Shown in pieces: positions 1-7,975 of a stretch of DNA of 20,415 bases. The stretch lies in contig JALAHE010000057.1 of NCBI GenBank assembly GCA_022712075.1, positions 1-20,415 of the forward strand. Direction: 5' to 3'. Positions within the stretch are counted from its first letter, which is position 1; every line of letters begins with the position of its first letter. The DNA comes from Galactobacter sp. (GTDB taxonomy: Bacteria; Actinomycetota; Actinomycetes; Actinomycetales; Micrococcaceae). The position numbers and the translations under genes are program-made. The notes beneath the pieces are model-generated. The model saw only the letters and a program-made list of their open reading frames with translations, had not been told where the DNA came from and searched no databases.

Positions 1-2
1 AC

Positions 3-1415
3 GTGCTTTGCCAGGACCTGCCCATGGACTCCCTCGCCAGGACGGGCGCGGCGGGCGGGCGCGTGCGCGTCCTGACGCCCGCGGCCGCCGCCGGCCTCGA
101 GTTCGATACGGTCATCATCGCCGGGCTGCAGGAGGGGCAGTGGCCCACCACCGGCCTGCGCGGTCAGCTCCTGCGCTCCGACGACCTCGTGACGGTGCTC
201 GAGCACGGCCCGGACGCGCTGCGCGATGCAAGCGTGGGCGAGAAGCTGCGCGCGGTGCGCGACGACGAGCTGCGCCAGTTCCTCACGGCGCTCACGCGCG
301 CCACGCGCGCCGTGCACCTCGTGGCGGTCCAAGACGAGGAATCGACGCCCTCGAGCTTCCTCGACCTCGTCCGCGCGCCGCACGCACCGGAACCAGCGGT
401 GACGGCGGTGCCCCGCCCGCGCACGCTCAGCACACTCACGGCGCTGCTGCGCCGCACGGTGGAGGAGGTCCCGAGCCCGGAGCTCGCGGCGGACGCTGCT
501 GGCGTCCTTGCCCTGCTCTCGCTCGCCGATCCCGCCGTGCGCGGCGCGGACCCGGTCTCCTGGTGGGGCCTGGCGCCCCTGTCCTCGAGCGACCCCGTGG
601 TGCCGGATCGCGCCGAGGTGCGGGTCTCGCCCTCCAAAGTCGACGCCGTGCTGTCCTCGCCGCTGAACTGGTTCGTCTCCGCCGCCAACGGCCTGCCGCC
701 CGCGGACCTGGCCCGCAGCCTCGGCACCCTGGTTCACGGCATCGCCGAGCGCCTGCCGGCTGCGGGCGAGGAGGAGCTCATGGCCTCACTCCAGCGCCAC
801 TGGCACGAGCTGGAGCTCCCGGAGAACTGGGAGGGCCGCCGCGAGCACGAGCGGGCCTCGCGCATGATGACCCGTCTGGCCCAGTACTACGAACTCGTCG
901 CGGGGAAGGACCGCGTGGCGGTCGGCCTGGAGCAGGGCTTCTCGGTGCCGCTCGAGGCGCGGGAGCCGGGGGCCCACCCGGTGAAGCTCACGGGTTCGAT
1001 CGACCGCGTGGAGGTCGGCGAGGACGGCCGGCCCGTCATCATCGATCTGAAGACCGGAAAGTCCCTCCCGACCAAGGCGGAGGCCGAGCGCCACCCGCAG
1101 CTTGGCACCTATCAGGCCGCCATCCGTGCCGGGGCGCTCTCGGAGTTTGCCAGGAGCGAGCCGCGGCTGACCCGGCCCACCGAGCCGGCCGGGGCGGCGC
1201 TCGTGGCGATCGGCAAGGAAAACGTGAAGGTGGCAGTCCTGGAGCAGGCGGGCGTCACCGCCGAGGACGATTGGGCCACCGGCCTCGTCCACGATGCTGC
1301 CGCCCTGATGGCCAGGCCGGACTTCGCCGCGATGCACGAGGGCACCAACTTCAGGTGCTCGTTGCCCGCCGTGTGCCCCATCTGTTCCGACGGTCGGCAG
1401 GTCACCGAGCCGTGA
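3..1415 (+). CDS. adnA: AdnA-like ATP-dependent helicase/nuclease subunit, C-terminal part (5' end outside window)
   Basis: This is the C-terminal 470 residues of a UvrD/RecB-type helicase fused to a RecB-family nuclease; the reading frame is open to the left edge, so the true start lies outside and the GTG at base 3 is only a valine codon. Visible helicase pieces are LEFDTVIIAGLQEGQWP (motif V region, about visible residues 32-48) and LTALTRATRAVHL (motif VI, ATP-sensing arginine). A PD-(D/E)xK nuclease follows: GSIDRV, then IIDLKTGK with D348 and K350, then a downstream QLGTYQ. The extreme C-terminus has C452-x5-C458-x2-C461, recalling the Fe-S clasp of AddB-type nucleases, but the usual upstream fourth Cys is not seen in the SSPLNWF segment. 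Immediately followed by adnB. The AdnAB heterodimer, characterised in mycobacteria, unwinds and resects double-strand breaks. Assignment to AdnA rather than another UvrD-nuclease rests on gene order. Confidence 0.88.
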   Translation: MLCQDLPMDSLARTGAAGGRVRVLTPAAAAGLEFDTVIIAGLQEGQWPTTGLRGQLLRSDDLVTVLEHGPDALRDASVGEKLRAVRDDELRQFLTALTRATRAVHLVAVQDEESTPSSFLDLVRAPHAPEPAVTAVPRPRTLSTLTALLRRTVEEVPSPELAADAAGVLALLSLADPAVRGADPVSWWGLAPLSSSDPVVPDRAEVRVSPSKVDAVLSSPLNWFVSAANGLPPADLARSLGTLVHGIAERLPAAGEEELMASLQRHWHELELPENWEGRREHERASRMMTRLAQYYELVAGKDRVAVGLEQGFSVPLEAREPGAHPVKLTGSIDRVEVGEDGRPVIIDLKTGKSLPTKAEAERHPQLGTYQAAIRAGALSEFARSEPRLTRPTEPAGAALVAIGKENVKVAVLEQAGVTAEDDWATGLVHDAAALMARPDFAAMHEGTNFRCSLPAVCPICSDGRQVTEP

Positions 1416-1462
1416 GCACGCCGTCCGCCCCCTCTCCCTTCCCCTCAGCAGCAGGAGCCTCC

Positions 1463-4400
1463 GTGAGTCAGCCAGGCAGCGCCGCCGACGTCGATGTGCG
1501 CAACCCCGCCGAGCTCTCGCGGGCGCTCGGCAACCACCCGCCCACGGAGCAGCAGCACGCGGTCATCGTCTCGCCGCTCGAGCCGCTCCTCGTCGTGGCC
1601 GGCGCCGGCTCGGGCAAGACCGCCACCATGGCCGACCGCGTGGTCTGGCTCGTGGCCAACGGTCTCGCCCGCCCCGAGGAGATCCTCGGCGTGACCTTTA
1701 CGCGCAAGGCCGCCGGCGAGCTCGCGGCGCGCCTGCGCGGGCACCTCGCGGCGCTGCGCGGTGCAGGGCTCGGGGCCCTCGCCGGAGAGGACAGCGGAGA
1801 CCTCGGCATGGACCCGGCGGTGTCCACCTATCACTCCTTTGCCCACACCCTCGTGGCGGAGCACGGCATGCGCCTGGGCCTCGAGCCGGACGCGCCGCTG
1901 TGGGGACCCGCCCAGTGCTGGCAGCTCGCCACGCGCGTGGTTGACGCCTACGACGGACCCCACGAGGACCTCGGCGCGCGCTCCACGCTCATCGACGCCG
2001 TCCTGAACTACGCGGGGCAGGCAGCCGAGCACCTCGTGGACCCAGCGGACACGGTGGAGTGGCTCCGGGAGCGCGCCGACCGCATCGAGGAGCTGCCCTT
2101 CGGCGCCACGGCGCGCAGCAAGACCCCCATCGACCTCATCTCCAAGCTGCGCGCCCGGGCCGTCGTGGCGCAGCTGGCGGGGGAGTACGCCAAGGCGAAG
2201 GCCAAGCGCGGCGTCATGGACTACGGCGACCTTGTCGCCTTTGCCGCCCGCCTCGCGGACCGGCCCGAGGTGGCGGCCGCCTATCGCTCGCGCTACAAGG
2301 TGGTGCTGCTTGACGAGTTCCAGGACACCTCGCACGCGCAGATCGAGCTGTTCGCGCGGCTCTTTGCCGACGGCCGCCACGCCGTCACCGCGGTAGGCGA
2401 CCCGAACCAGTCGATCTACGGCTTCCGCGGCGCGAGCGCCGGCCAGCTCGCGGCCTTCCGCGAGCGTTTCGCGCTGACCCTGCCCGGCGGCGAGAGCCGG
2501 CCCGCCGCCCACCTGGAGCTGACCACGGCCTGGCGCAACGACGTCGCGCTCTTGGCCGCCGCCAACGCCGTGTCGGCGCCCATCAGCGGGCGCCTGCCCG
2601 GCCTGGAGGACGGCGGGGACGCCGCCCAGGTGCCCGACGACGCGGCGCCGGGGGAGGAGCGCCAGCTCGCCCCGCGCGTCGTCACCTTGCCGCGCCCGGC
2701 CCGCCTGGGCGTGCCGGAGCTGACGCCGCGCCCGAACGCGACGCCGGGGCGACTCGTGCTGGCGCGCCTCGAGAGCACGGAGGAGGAGGCGGCGGCGCTC
2801 GCCGACTTCCTGCTGGCCGAGCGCGAGGCCTTCCGCGCCTCCCACCGCGACGGGGCCTGGCCGAGCGTGGCGGTCCTGACCCGCAAGCGGGCGAGCATGG
2901 AGCCCATCGCCCTCGCCTTGCGCGAGCGCGGCATTCCCGTGGAGATCGTTGGCCTCGGCGGGCTGCTCGCCACGCCCGAGGTGCAAGACGTCGTCGCAAC
3001 GCTGCGCGCCCTCTCGGATCCCGGCCGCTCGGACGCGCTCATGCGGCTGCTGGCCGGCGCGCGTTGGCGCATCGGCCCCGCCGACCTCATGGTGCTCTCC
3101 GACTACGCCGAGTTCAGGGCCAGGCGCCGCGCCTGGGCCGCGGCGCACCTCGTGGCCGCCGATTTCGAGACGCCCGACGGCGCGCGCCCCGAGGATCGCG
3201 GGCACGCCGACGGGCCCGAGGTGATCGAGAAGCCGAGCCTCATCGAGGCGCTGGAGAACCTCCCCTCGCTGACGTGGTCCTCGTCGGCCGGGCGCACGCT
3301 CGGCGCGGCGGCGCACGCCCGCCTGTCAGCCCTGCGGGATGAGCTGCGCCGCCTGCGCCTGCTCGCGGGGGAGGAGCTGCCGCTGCTCGTGAGCGAGATC
3401 GTGCGCACGCTGGGCCTCGACGTGGAGCTCGCTGCGAAGCCGGGGCTCGAGCCCCAGGCGGCCCGGCGCCACCTCGACGCGTTCGCCGACGTGGTTGCAC
3501 ACTTCGACGGCGGCGACGACGCCCCCGACCTGACCACCTTCCTCGAGTGGCTCGAGGCCGCGAGCGAGAAGGAGGGAGGGCTGCCCACGGTGCCCGAGCC
3601 CGCCATGGATGGCACGGTGCAGATCCTCACGGTGCACGCCTCCAAGGGCCTCGAATGGGACATCGTGGCCGTGCCGGCCATGAACACCGGCACCTTCCCC
3701 TCCTCGCGGGTCACGCGCTGGACCTCCGGCTCCACCGAGCTGCCCTGGCCCTTCCGCGGCGATCGGCACGAGCTGCCGCAGTTCACGGCGCTCGAGGACC
3801 CCGCCGCGGTCGCCGAGCATCAGGCAGAACTGCGCGACCTCGAGGAGGGAAAGAAGGATTCAAAGACCAAGGAGGTCATCGAGGGCTACCGCCACGAGGT
3901 GGTGCGCCACGCCGAGCGCGAGGAGCGCCGGCTCGCTTACGTGGCGCTGACCCGCGGGCGCGGGCTGCTGTGGTGCTCCTCGACGCGCTTCAACGGCTCC
4001 AACAAGGAGCCCGTGGCGCCGTCGGTGTTCTTCGAGGACCTGCTGCCGCTCCTTGAGTCGCAGGACGGTGAGCCGCTTGCCGTGCGCGGCCCTTGGACCG
4101 AGACGGACGAGTCGCCGGATGAGAATCCAGCCGCGGGCGAGGCCCTGCGCGGCGAATGGCCCTACGACCCGCTCGCCGGCCCCATCATCACGCGCGGGGA
4201 GCACGCGCCGGAGGCTCCGGCGTTCAGCCGCCGTGCCGCCATGGAGGCCGCCGCCGCCGATGTGTCCGAGCTGCGCGCGCAGCTGCTGGCCGGTGCCGGC
4301 ATCCCGCAGCCGCTCACCGAGGACGGTGGGGAGTGGGACCGCGAGGCGCGGGCCCTCCTCGCTGAGCGCGCCGATGCTGCCAAGCCCGTTGCGCTCCTGC

Positions 4401-5020
4401 CTCCCGCCCACGTCCGGGCCTCGCTCTTCGTGGAGGCGGCAGACGACCGGGAGGAGGTGGAGCGCGATCTGCGCCGGCCCGTTCCGCACCGCCCTGGGGT
4501 GGCGGCCCGCCAGGGCACGGTGTTCCACGCGTGGGTCGAGGAACACTACGGGCGCGTTGGCATGTTCGACCTCGACGACGAGGAGTTCTTCGCCGACGTC
4601 GCCGCCGTGGACGGCCCCGTGCTTGATGGGCTGCGGGAGAAGTTCCTCGCCTCCGAGTGGGCCCAGCGGCAGCCGGTGTTCGTCGAGGCCCCCGTGGAGA
4701 CGCGCATCGGCCCCGTGAGCGTGCGCGGCCGCATCGACGCTGTGTTCCGCACGGAGGACGGGCGCTGGGACCTCGTTGACTGGAAGACCGGCAGGGTGCC
4801 GAGCGCCGCCGAGCTGCCCAAGAAGGCCCTGCAGCTGGCCGTGTACCGGCTCGCGTGGTCGCGCCTCAAGAACGTCCCGCTCGAGTCCATCGATGCTGCG
4901 TTCTACTACGTGGCCGACGGGCGCACGGTGCGCCCCGAGCGGCTCGACGACGCGGCGGCCCTCGAGGCGCTCATCTCGGACCTGTTCGACGGCGCCACGG
5001 CCCCGGGCGGCGAGGCCTAG
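1463..5020 (+). CDS. adnB: AdnB-like ATP-dependent helicase/nuclease subunit
   Basis: Full-length UvrD-like motor with a C-terminal RecB nuclease, about 1185 residues, near the roughly 1100 of mycobacterial AdnB. Motifs in order: Q-motif PPTEQQHAVI, Walker A AGAGSGKT (46-53), TFTRKAAGELAARLR (Ia), DEFQDT Walker B (from D284), VGDPNQSIYGFRGA (III), VHASKGLEWDIVAVP (V), YVALTRGRGLLW (VI), then the nuclease with GRIDAV, VDWKTGR (D1106, K1108) and ALQLAVYRL. All metal-binding residues look intact, so both motor and nuclease should be active. The start chosen is GTG 1463 because AGGAG lies 5 bases upstream; GTG 1412 overlaps the adnA stop as GTGA and is the alternative (17 residues longer, weaker RBS). 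Co-transcribed with adnA. It should pair with AdnA on broken DNA ends. The open frame extends upstream through adnA in another frame, which is only a shadow. Confidence 0.93.
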   Translation: MSQPGSAADVDVRNPAELSRALGNHPPTEQQHAVIVSPLEPLLVVAGAGSGKTATMADRVVWLVANGLARPEEILGVTFTRKAAGELAARLRGHLAALRGAGLGALAGEDSGDLGMDPAVSTYHSFAHTLVAEHGMRLGLEPDAPLWGPAQCWQLATRVVDAYDGPHEDLGARSTLIDAVLNYAGQAAEHLVDPADTVEWLRERADRIEELPFGATARSKTPIDLISKLRARAVVAQLAGEYAKAKAKRGVMDYGDLVAFAARLADRPEVAAAYRSRYKVVLLDEFQDTSHAQIELFARLFADGRHAVTAVGDPNQSIYGFRGASAGQLAAFRERFALTLPGGESRPAAHLELTTAWRNDVALLAAANAVSAPISGRLPGLEDGGDAAQVPDDAAPGEERQLAPRVVTLPRPARLGVPELTPRPNATPGRLVLARLESTEEEAAALADFLLAEREAFRASHRDGAWPSVAVLTRKRASMEPIALALRERGIPVEIVGLGGLLATPEVQDVVATLRALSDPGRSDALMRLLAGARWRIGPADLMVLSDYAEFRARRRAWAAAHLVAADFETPDGARPEDRGHADGPEVIEKPSLIEALENLPSLTWSSSAGRTLGAAAHARLSALRDELRRLRLLAGEELPLLVSEIVRTLGLDVELAAKPGLEPQAARRHLDAFADVVAHFDGGDDAPDLTTFLEWLEAASEKEGGLPTVPEPAMDGTVQILTVHASKGLEWDIVAVPAMNTGTFPSSRVTRWTSGSTELPWPFRGDRHELPQFTALEDPAAVAEHQAELRDLEEGKKDSKTKEVIEGYRHEVVRHAEREERRLAYVALTRGRGLLWCSSTRFNGSNKEPVAPSVFFEDLLPLLESQDGEPLAVRGPWTETDESPDENPAAGEALRGEWPYDPLAGPIITRGEHAPEAPAFSRRAAMEAAAADVSELRAQLLAGAGIPQPLTEDGGEWDREARALLAERADAAKPVALLPPAHVRASLFVEAADDREEVERDLRRPVPHRPGVAARQGTVFHAWVEEHYGRVGMFDLDDEEFFADVAAVDGPVLDGLREKFLASEWAQRQPVFVEAPVETRIGPVSVRGRIDAVFRTEDGRWDLVDWKTGRVPSAAELPKKALQLAVYRLAWSRLKNVPLESIDAAFYYVADGRTVRPERLDDAAALEALISDLFDGATAPGGEA

Positions 5021-5025
5021 GCGCC

Positions 5026-5571
5026 GTGGGCCGCCTCGGGGAGCCGCACGAGCGGGTGGACATGCCGCCCGGGTTGCGCCGGCGCGTGGTGCTTGTGAGC
5101 GCGCTGGCGGCCGTCGCGTGCTCCGGTTTTGCGCTCGTGGCGGCCGGCATCCTTCCCGAGAACGCCCTCGACTGGTTGCCCTGCCGGGCTGCGTGTTCCT
5201 CCGAGCCGGCGCAGGAGGGCGAGGAATTCGGCCCCACGGGGACGGCGATCACCGTCGCTGCGCTCGCGGTGATGGGGGTGCTCTCGCTCGTACTCGGCTA
5301 CCGCTTCCAGCGCTGCGGCGTGGACGTCTCGGCGACCCGCGTTCGCGTGCGGGCCGTCATGCGGGACCGCACGGTTCAGCGGCAGGCGGTCGAAGGCATC
5401 CACACGGCCAGCGCCTGGTGGCCCACGCTCTGGTGGGTGGATGCGGCCGGGAGAAAGCACTCGATGCTGCTGGCCGGGTTCGCCCAGTCACGCGACACAC
5501 CCCTCGGGCTCGCGGACGCGATCGACGAGCGCCTCGACCGGCTCGCGGAGCTCCTCGGAGACCTGGGCTAG
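5026..5571 (+). CDS. small membrane protein: two TM segments plus PH-like domain
   Basis: Unnamed protein of about 181 residues starting 5 bases after the adnB stop, so probably in the same transcript. Two hydrophobic helices are visible (about 21-42 and 72-93), separated by a loop with C53 and C57, which could form a disulfide if outside the cell. After TM2 comes a strand-rich stretch (about 97-150: CGVDVSATRVRVRAVMRDR to WWVDAAGRKHSMLL) that reads like the bacterial PH-like domain of small actinobacterial membrane proteins, then a helical C-terminus. The function is unknown; link to the repair genes is by position only. Start is uncertain: GTG 5026 has GAGG 10 bases upstream; ATG 5062 (169 residues) begins just before the basic RRR that precedes TM1 and is nearly as good. 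No similarity to enzymes is visible. Confidence 0.72.
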   Translation: MGRLGEPHERVDMPPGLRRRVVLVSALAAVACSGFALVAAGILPENALDWLPCRAACSSEPAQEGEEFGPTGTAITVAALAVMGVLSLVLGYRFQRCGVDVSATRVRVRAVMRDRTVQRQAVEGIHTASAWWPTLWWVDAAGRKHSMLLAGFAQSRDTPLGLADAIDERLDRLAELLGDLG

Positions 5572-5602
5572 CGGGGGAGAGCCCCGCGGCCGAACGCGCG
5601 TC

Positions 5603-5608
5603 TACACT
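5603..5608 (+). promoter_or_regulatory. possible -10 box (TACACT) for the second PH-like gene
   Basis: TACACT fits the actinobacterial TANNNT -10 pattern and lies 70 bases upstream of the next ATG in the 107-base gap between the two membrane-protein genes. No convincing -35 is seen 16-18 bases upstream, so this is weak. Confidence 0.3.
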
Positions 5609-5678
5609 GGGGCGCCTAGCGAATCACTCGCGGGTTCTGGCCTGGGCCGCCACCCGCGCCGTGCACCAGGGGGAACGC

Positions 5679-6233
5679 ATGGACGGTTACAGCGTGGGGG
5701 ACCGCGGGGCAACAACCAGCATCGGCATCCCGAAGGGCGCCAGGGTGCTCCTCTGGATCGTCATCGGCCTGCTCGGCGGCGTGGGGGCGCTGCTGTTGGC
5801 GTACGGGGCGGTCTCTCAGGCGCGAGGCACCGGGGACCAGATCTCCTCCGGCGGCGCGCCGGCCATGATGGGCGTGGGCGGAGTGTTCCTGCTGCTGTGC
5901 GTGGTGATCTACTTTGCCTTGCTGCGGCAGAGCATCAAGGTCACCCAGCACGAGGTGATCGTGCGCGGGCCGCTCGGCTCGCAGCGCGTGGCGCGCGCAG
6001 ATGTGCTTGGCGTGGCCGCCGCGCCTGGCGCACCCGCCTACCTCGTGTGGCGCGACCGCCGCGATCCCACGGGCCACACCGTCCTGACCAAGCAGCTGGG
6101 GCTCGCGAGCGCCGATCGCGGCTCGGCCGGCGCCTTTGTTGCGCGCGCCGAGCGCGCGCAGCAGCAACTCATCTCGGTGCTCGGATACTGCGAGCTCCCG
6201 CGTTCAGAGTGGCGGGTGCAGGGCGGCCAGTAG
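5679..6233 (+). CDS. small membrane protein: two TM segments plus PH-like domain (second copy of the architecture)
   Basis: Protein of 184 residues with a clear ribosome site (AGGGGG ending 5 bases before ATG 5679). A short hydrophilic N-terminus leads to TM1 (about 21-46, ARVLLWIVIGLLGG...) and TM2 (about 64-83, GVGGVFLLLCVVIYFALL). A strand-rich domain follows (about 85-140: IKVTQHEVIVRGPLGSQRV ... AYLVWRDRR), resembling a bacterial PH-like domain, where such short beta segments follow the second helix; then a helical tail. Layout matches the preceding gene although the sequences share little, so they may be distant paralogues. Function unknown. It ends 22 bases from the stop codon of the convergent phosphotransferase-like gene. 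Confidence 0.82.
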   Translation: MDGYSVGDRGATTSIGIPKGARVLLWIVIGLLGGVGALLLAYGAVSQARGTGDQISSGGAPAMMGVGGVFLLLCVVIYFALLRQSIKVTQHEVIVRGPLGSQRVARADVLGVAAAPGAPAYLVWRDRRDPTGHTVLTKQLGLASADRGSAGAFVARAERAQQQLISVLGYCELPRSEWRVQGGQ

Positions 6234-6258
6234 CCGGGCCAGACGGCCGCGCGGGCTA
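6231..6258. terminator. possible short bidirectional hairpin between convergent genes
   Basis: TAGCC (6231-6235) pairs with GGCTA (6254-6258), with GGCC/GGCC inside. The two arms contain the stop codons of the genes on both strands. There is no T-run and the stem is imperfect, so it is a weak terminator candidate. Confidence 0.28.
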
Positions 6259-7797
6259 ACCCTGCTCGGGGGCGTCCTTGGGCCGCACCACGGTGATCGC
6301 CTCCGTCGGCGGTTCAGCCACGTCCGCGTCGGTGATGACGGCACCGTCGGAGTCATCGGAGTCATCGGAGTCCTCGGTGTCGTCGTCCCCCTGGCCCGTC
6401 TCACCGGACGGATCCTGCGCGGAGCCACCGGCGGAAGGCTCGGCGTCCTCGTCGGGGGCCGCCGGCTGCGGCTCCGGGGAGGTAGCGGCCGGCTCGGCTT
6501 CGGCTGCCCCGGCCTCGATCCCGGGTTCCCCGTCCGTGGACGGCGAGGCGGCGGCGAGATCGCCGTGCTCCTCGGCGTCCGCGTCCGAGCGCTCCCCGGG
6601 GGTCGTCTTCGCGGGGCTCGCGTCGGCGGGCACCGATGCGGCGGGCACCGGTTCCGCTGGCGCAGGGTCCGCGCTCGCCGACTCCACGGCGTCGGCCTCC
6701 ACGGCGTCGTCCTCCGCGGACCCCGTGGCCTCCGCCTCCGCCTCCGCCTCGGCCTCGACCGACTCGGCGACCCCCGCGCCGGAAGGCTCCGCCGCGTCGT
6801 CGAGCACCTGGACCTTGGCGGCGGTCGCCGCCGCGGCGGCGGGACGCTCGGGCGCGGCCTCGACGAGGCCGATGGGCTTATCTCCGAGCTCGCGCAGGTT
6901 TTCGTCGAGCTCGGTCAGCAGCGCGACCGCCTCGTCGATGCGGGCCTGGTCGCCGCGCGTCACGGCGCGGGCCAGCCAGCGGGCCAGCGCGAACTCGGCG
7001 GCGAGCGTCGCGCGCGTCATGAGGTGCGGATCCGCCTTGTCTCCGCGCCAAGAGCTGTAGGCCTCCACGATGCGGTCGATGACGCGCTGATCCTCGAGCG
7101 CCAGGAGCCAGGCGAGGTCCTCGGCCGGGTCGCCCACGTGCAGGTCCGACCAGCCGGTCACGGCCACGAGGCGGCCGTCGTGGACAAACAGCTGCTCTTC
7201 GTGAAGGTCGCCGTGGACGGCGCTGGCGTTGAAGCGCCACAGCGAGACGTCCTCCATGGCTGCCTCCCAGCGGCGCAGCAGGCGCGCTGGCACGAGGCCG
7301 CTCGCCGCCACCTGGTCCAGCTCGGAGAGCCTGGCGCGGCGGTACTCCTCGGCGTCCTCCCCGGGCAGGCCGGCGCGCTCGAGCGTCTCGCGGTCCATAG
7401 CGTGGATGGCGGCGATCGCGCGGCCCACCTGGGCGCCCAGGTCGTCGGCGTGGTCCGCGAGTTCCTCGAGGCCGAGCACGTGGCCGTCGAGGTGGTGGTA
7501 GACGAAGGTCTTGAGCTCGCCGCGGCGCACGGTGCCGGCCACGGAGGGGACGGAGAACGGGAGCGTGGCCCGGACGGCGGGGGAGAGCCCGCCGAGCGCG
7601 CGCAGCTCGGTCTCGAGCCGAACGCTGGCCTCCAGGTGGCGGGGGCTGCGCACGCGCCACCGTCCGCCCTGCGTGTCGATGACGAGCGCGGAGGAGAAGT
7701 CCTCGCGGTCGTCCGGCAACCAGCCAACGCTGGCGGCGCTGAGCCCGGGGACGGCGGCGGTGGCCACGGCGGCGAGGTCGAGAGGGGAGCGCTTCAC
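6256..7797 (-). CDS. phosphotransferase-fold (APH/macrolide phosphotransferase-like) protein with acidic C-terminal tail; possible pseudokinase
   Basis: 513 residues, GTG start. Residues 1-315 form an aminoglycoside/macrolide phosphotransferase-like kinase fold: MKRSPLDLAAVATAAVPGL, WRVRSPRHLEAS (R in the ATP-lysine region), ELRAL, FVYHHLDG hinge, and HGDLHEEQ (195-202) followed by VTGWSDLHVGDPAEDLAWL. In active members the catalytic loop is HGDxxxxN and the metal loop is xIDW; here N is Q202 and the IDW aspartate is G215, although D197 is kept. Metal binding may therefore be altered. I recall similar TGW substitutions in Arthrobacter homologues, so this may be a subfamily trait; not checked. 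Residues 316-513 are Ala/Pro/Glu/Asp/Ser low complexity ending DDSDDSDDSD ... TEAITVV, predicted disordered. Resistance to macrolides should not be inferred. A TACGGT box sits 6 bases before the start, suggesting a leaderless mRNA. Confidence 0.85.
   Translation of the reverse strand: MKRSPLDLAAVATAAVPGLSAASVGWLPDDREDFSSALVIDTQGGRWRVRSPRHLEASVRLETELRALGGLSPAVRATLPFSVPSVAGTVRRGELKTFVYHHLDGHVLGLEELADHADDLGAQVGRAIAAIHAMDRETLERAGLPGEDAEEYRRARLSELDQVAASGLVPARLLRRWEAAMEDVSLWRFNASAVHGDLHEEQLFVHDGRLVAVTGWSDLHVGDPAEDLAWLLALEDQRVIDRIVEAYSSWRGDKADPHLMTRATLAAEFALARWLARAVTRGDQARIDEAVALLTELDENLRELGDKPIGLVEAAPERPAAAAATAAKVQVLDDAAEPSGAGVAESVEAEAEAEAEATGSAEDDAVEADAVESASADPAPAEPVPAASVPADASPAKTTPGERSDADAEEHGDLAAASPSTDGEPGIEAGAAEAEPAATSPEPQPAAPDEDAEPSAGGSAQDPSGETGQGDDDTEDSDDSDDSDGAVITDADVAEPPTEAITVVRPKDAPEQG
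6346..6378. repeat. 9-base tandem repeat coding for acidic DDS units
   Basis: GTCATCGGA is repeated at 6352-6360 and 6361-6369, flanked by degenerate copies. On the minus strand it encodes the DDSDDSDDSD stretch near the C-terminus of the phosphotransferase-like protein. In-frame copy-number change would leave the frame intact. Confidence 0.75.
6728..6757. repeat. hexanucleotide repeat (GCCTCC x3, GCCTCG x2)
   Basis: Five GCCTC[C/G] units in a row encode an alternating Glu-Ala run in the disordered tail of the phosphotransferase-like protein on the minus strand. Period 6 keeps the frame on gain or loss of units. Confidence 0.75.
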
Positions 7798-7803
7798 GTG
7801 CCC

Positions 7804-7809
7804 ACCGTA
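7804..7809 (-). promoter_or_regulatory. candidate -10 (TACGGT) for a leaderless phosphotransferase-like mRNA
   Basis: On the minus strand TACGGT ends 6 bases before the GTG start, the spacing expected when transcription begins at the start codon. The same TAC[C/G]GT box occurs at the same spacing before nudC and the DUF2342 gene. GGTGGG nearby could instead serve as a weak Shine-Dalgarno site. Confidence 0.45.
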
Positions 7810-7962
7810 CGTGCTTGGGAGGGCCGGGGGACCGGGAATCCCCGGCGCGTCGCGCTTTGAGTGTGACGGAGACGCGCTGTGCGCCTCCCCTCACAGGGCG
7901 TGATTCGGGCCGCGATGTGCCCCGGCGGGCTTCCCGATGGCCGGCGCGTCGCCCCGGCGGAC

Positions 7963-7968
7963 TACCGT
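7963..7968 (+). promoter_or_regulatory. candidate -10 (TACCGT) for a leaderless nudC-uvrD2 mRNA
   Basis: TACCGT ends 7 bases before ATG 7976, and no Shine-Dalgarno sequence lies in between (TTGAGTCC). This fits TANNNT promoters of leaderless actinobacterial genes. No clear -35. It lies in the 178-base divergent gap shared with the phosphotransferase-like gene. Confidence 0.5.
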
Positions 7969-7975
7969 TGAGTCC

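Noticed and set aside
8..1411. extension of the adnB frame upstream through adnA
   Set aside because: The translation is Arg/Ala/Pro-rich low complexity in another frame of adnA; adnB starts at 1463 (or 1412).
1445..3316. 623-codon minus-strand open frame antisense to adnB
   Set aside because: Same reason: the adnB motifs are complete on the plus strand and the antisense translation is Arg/Gly-rich without a domain.
6256..7797. macrolide or aminoglycoside resistance gene
   Set aside because: The fold matches, but altered catalytic-loop residues and a chromosomal housekeeping context give no support for antibiotic modification.
6136..7860. 574-codon plus-strand open frame opposite the phosphotransferase-like gene
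   Set aside because: It lies on the complementary strand of a clear coding region; its translation is Arg/Gly/Val-rich with no recognisable domain. High GC removes stop codons in shadow frames.
7937..7975. earlier in-frame start for nudC at ATG 7937
   Set aside because: It has no ribosome site and would include the candidate -10 box; the ATG at 7976 fits a leaderless start better.
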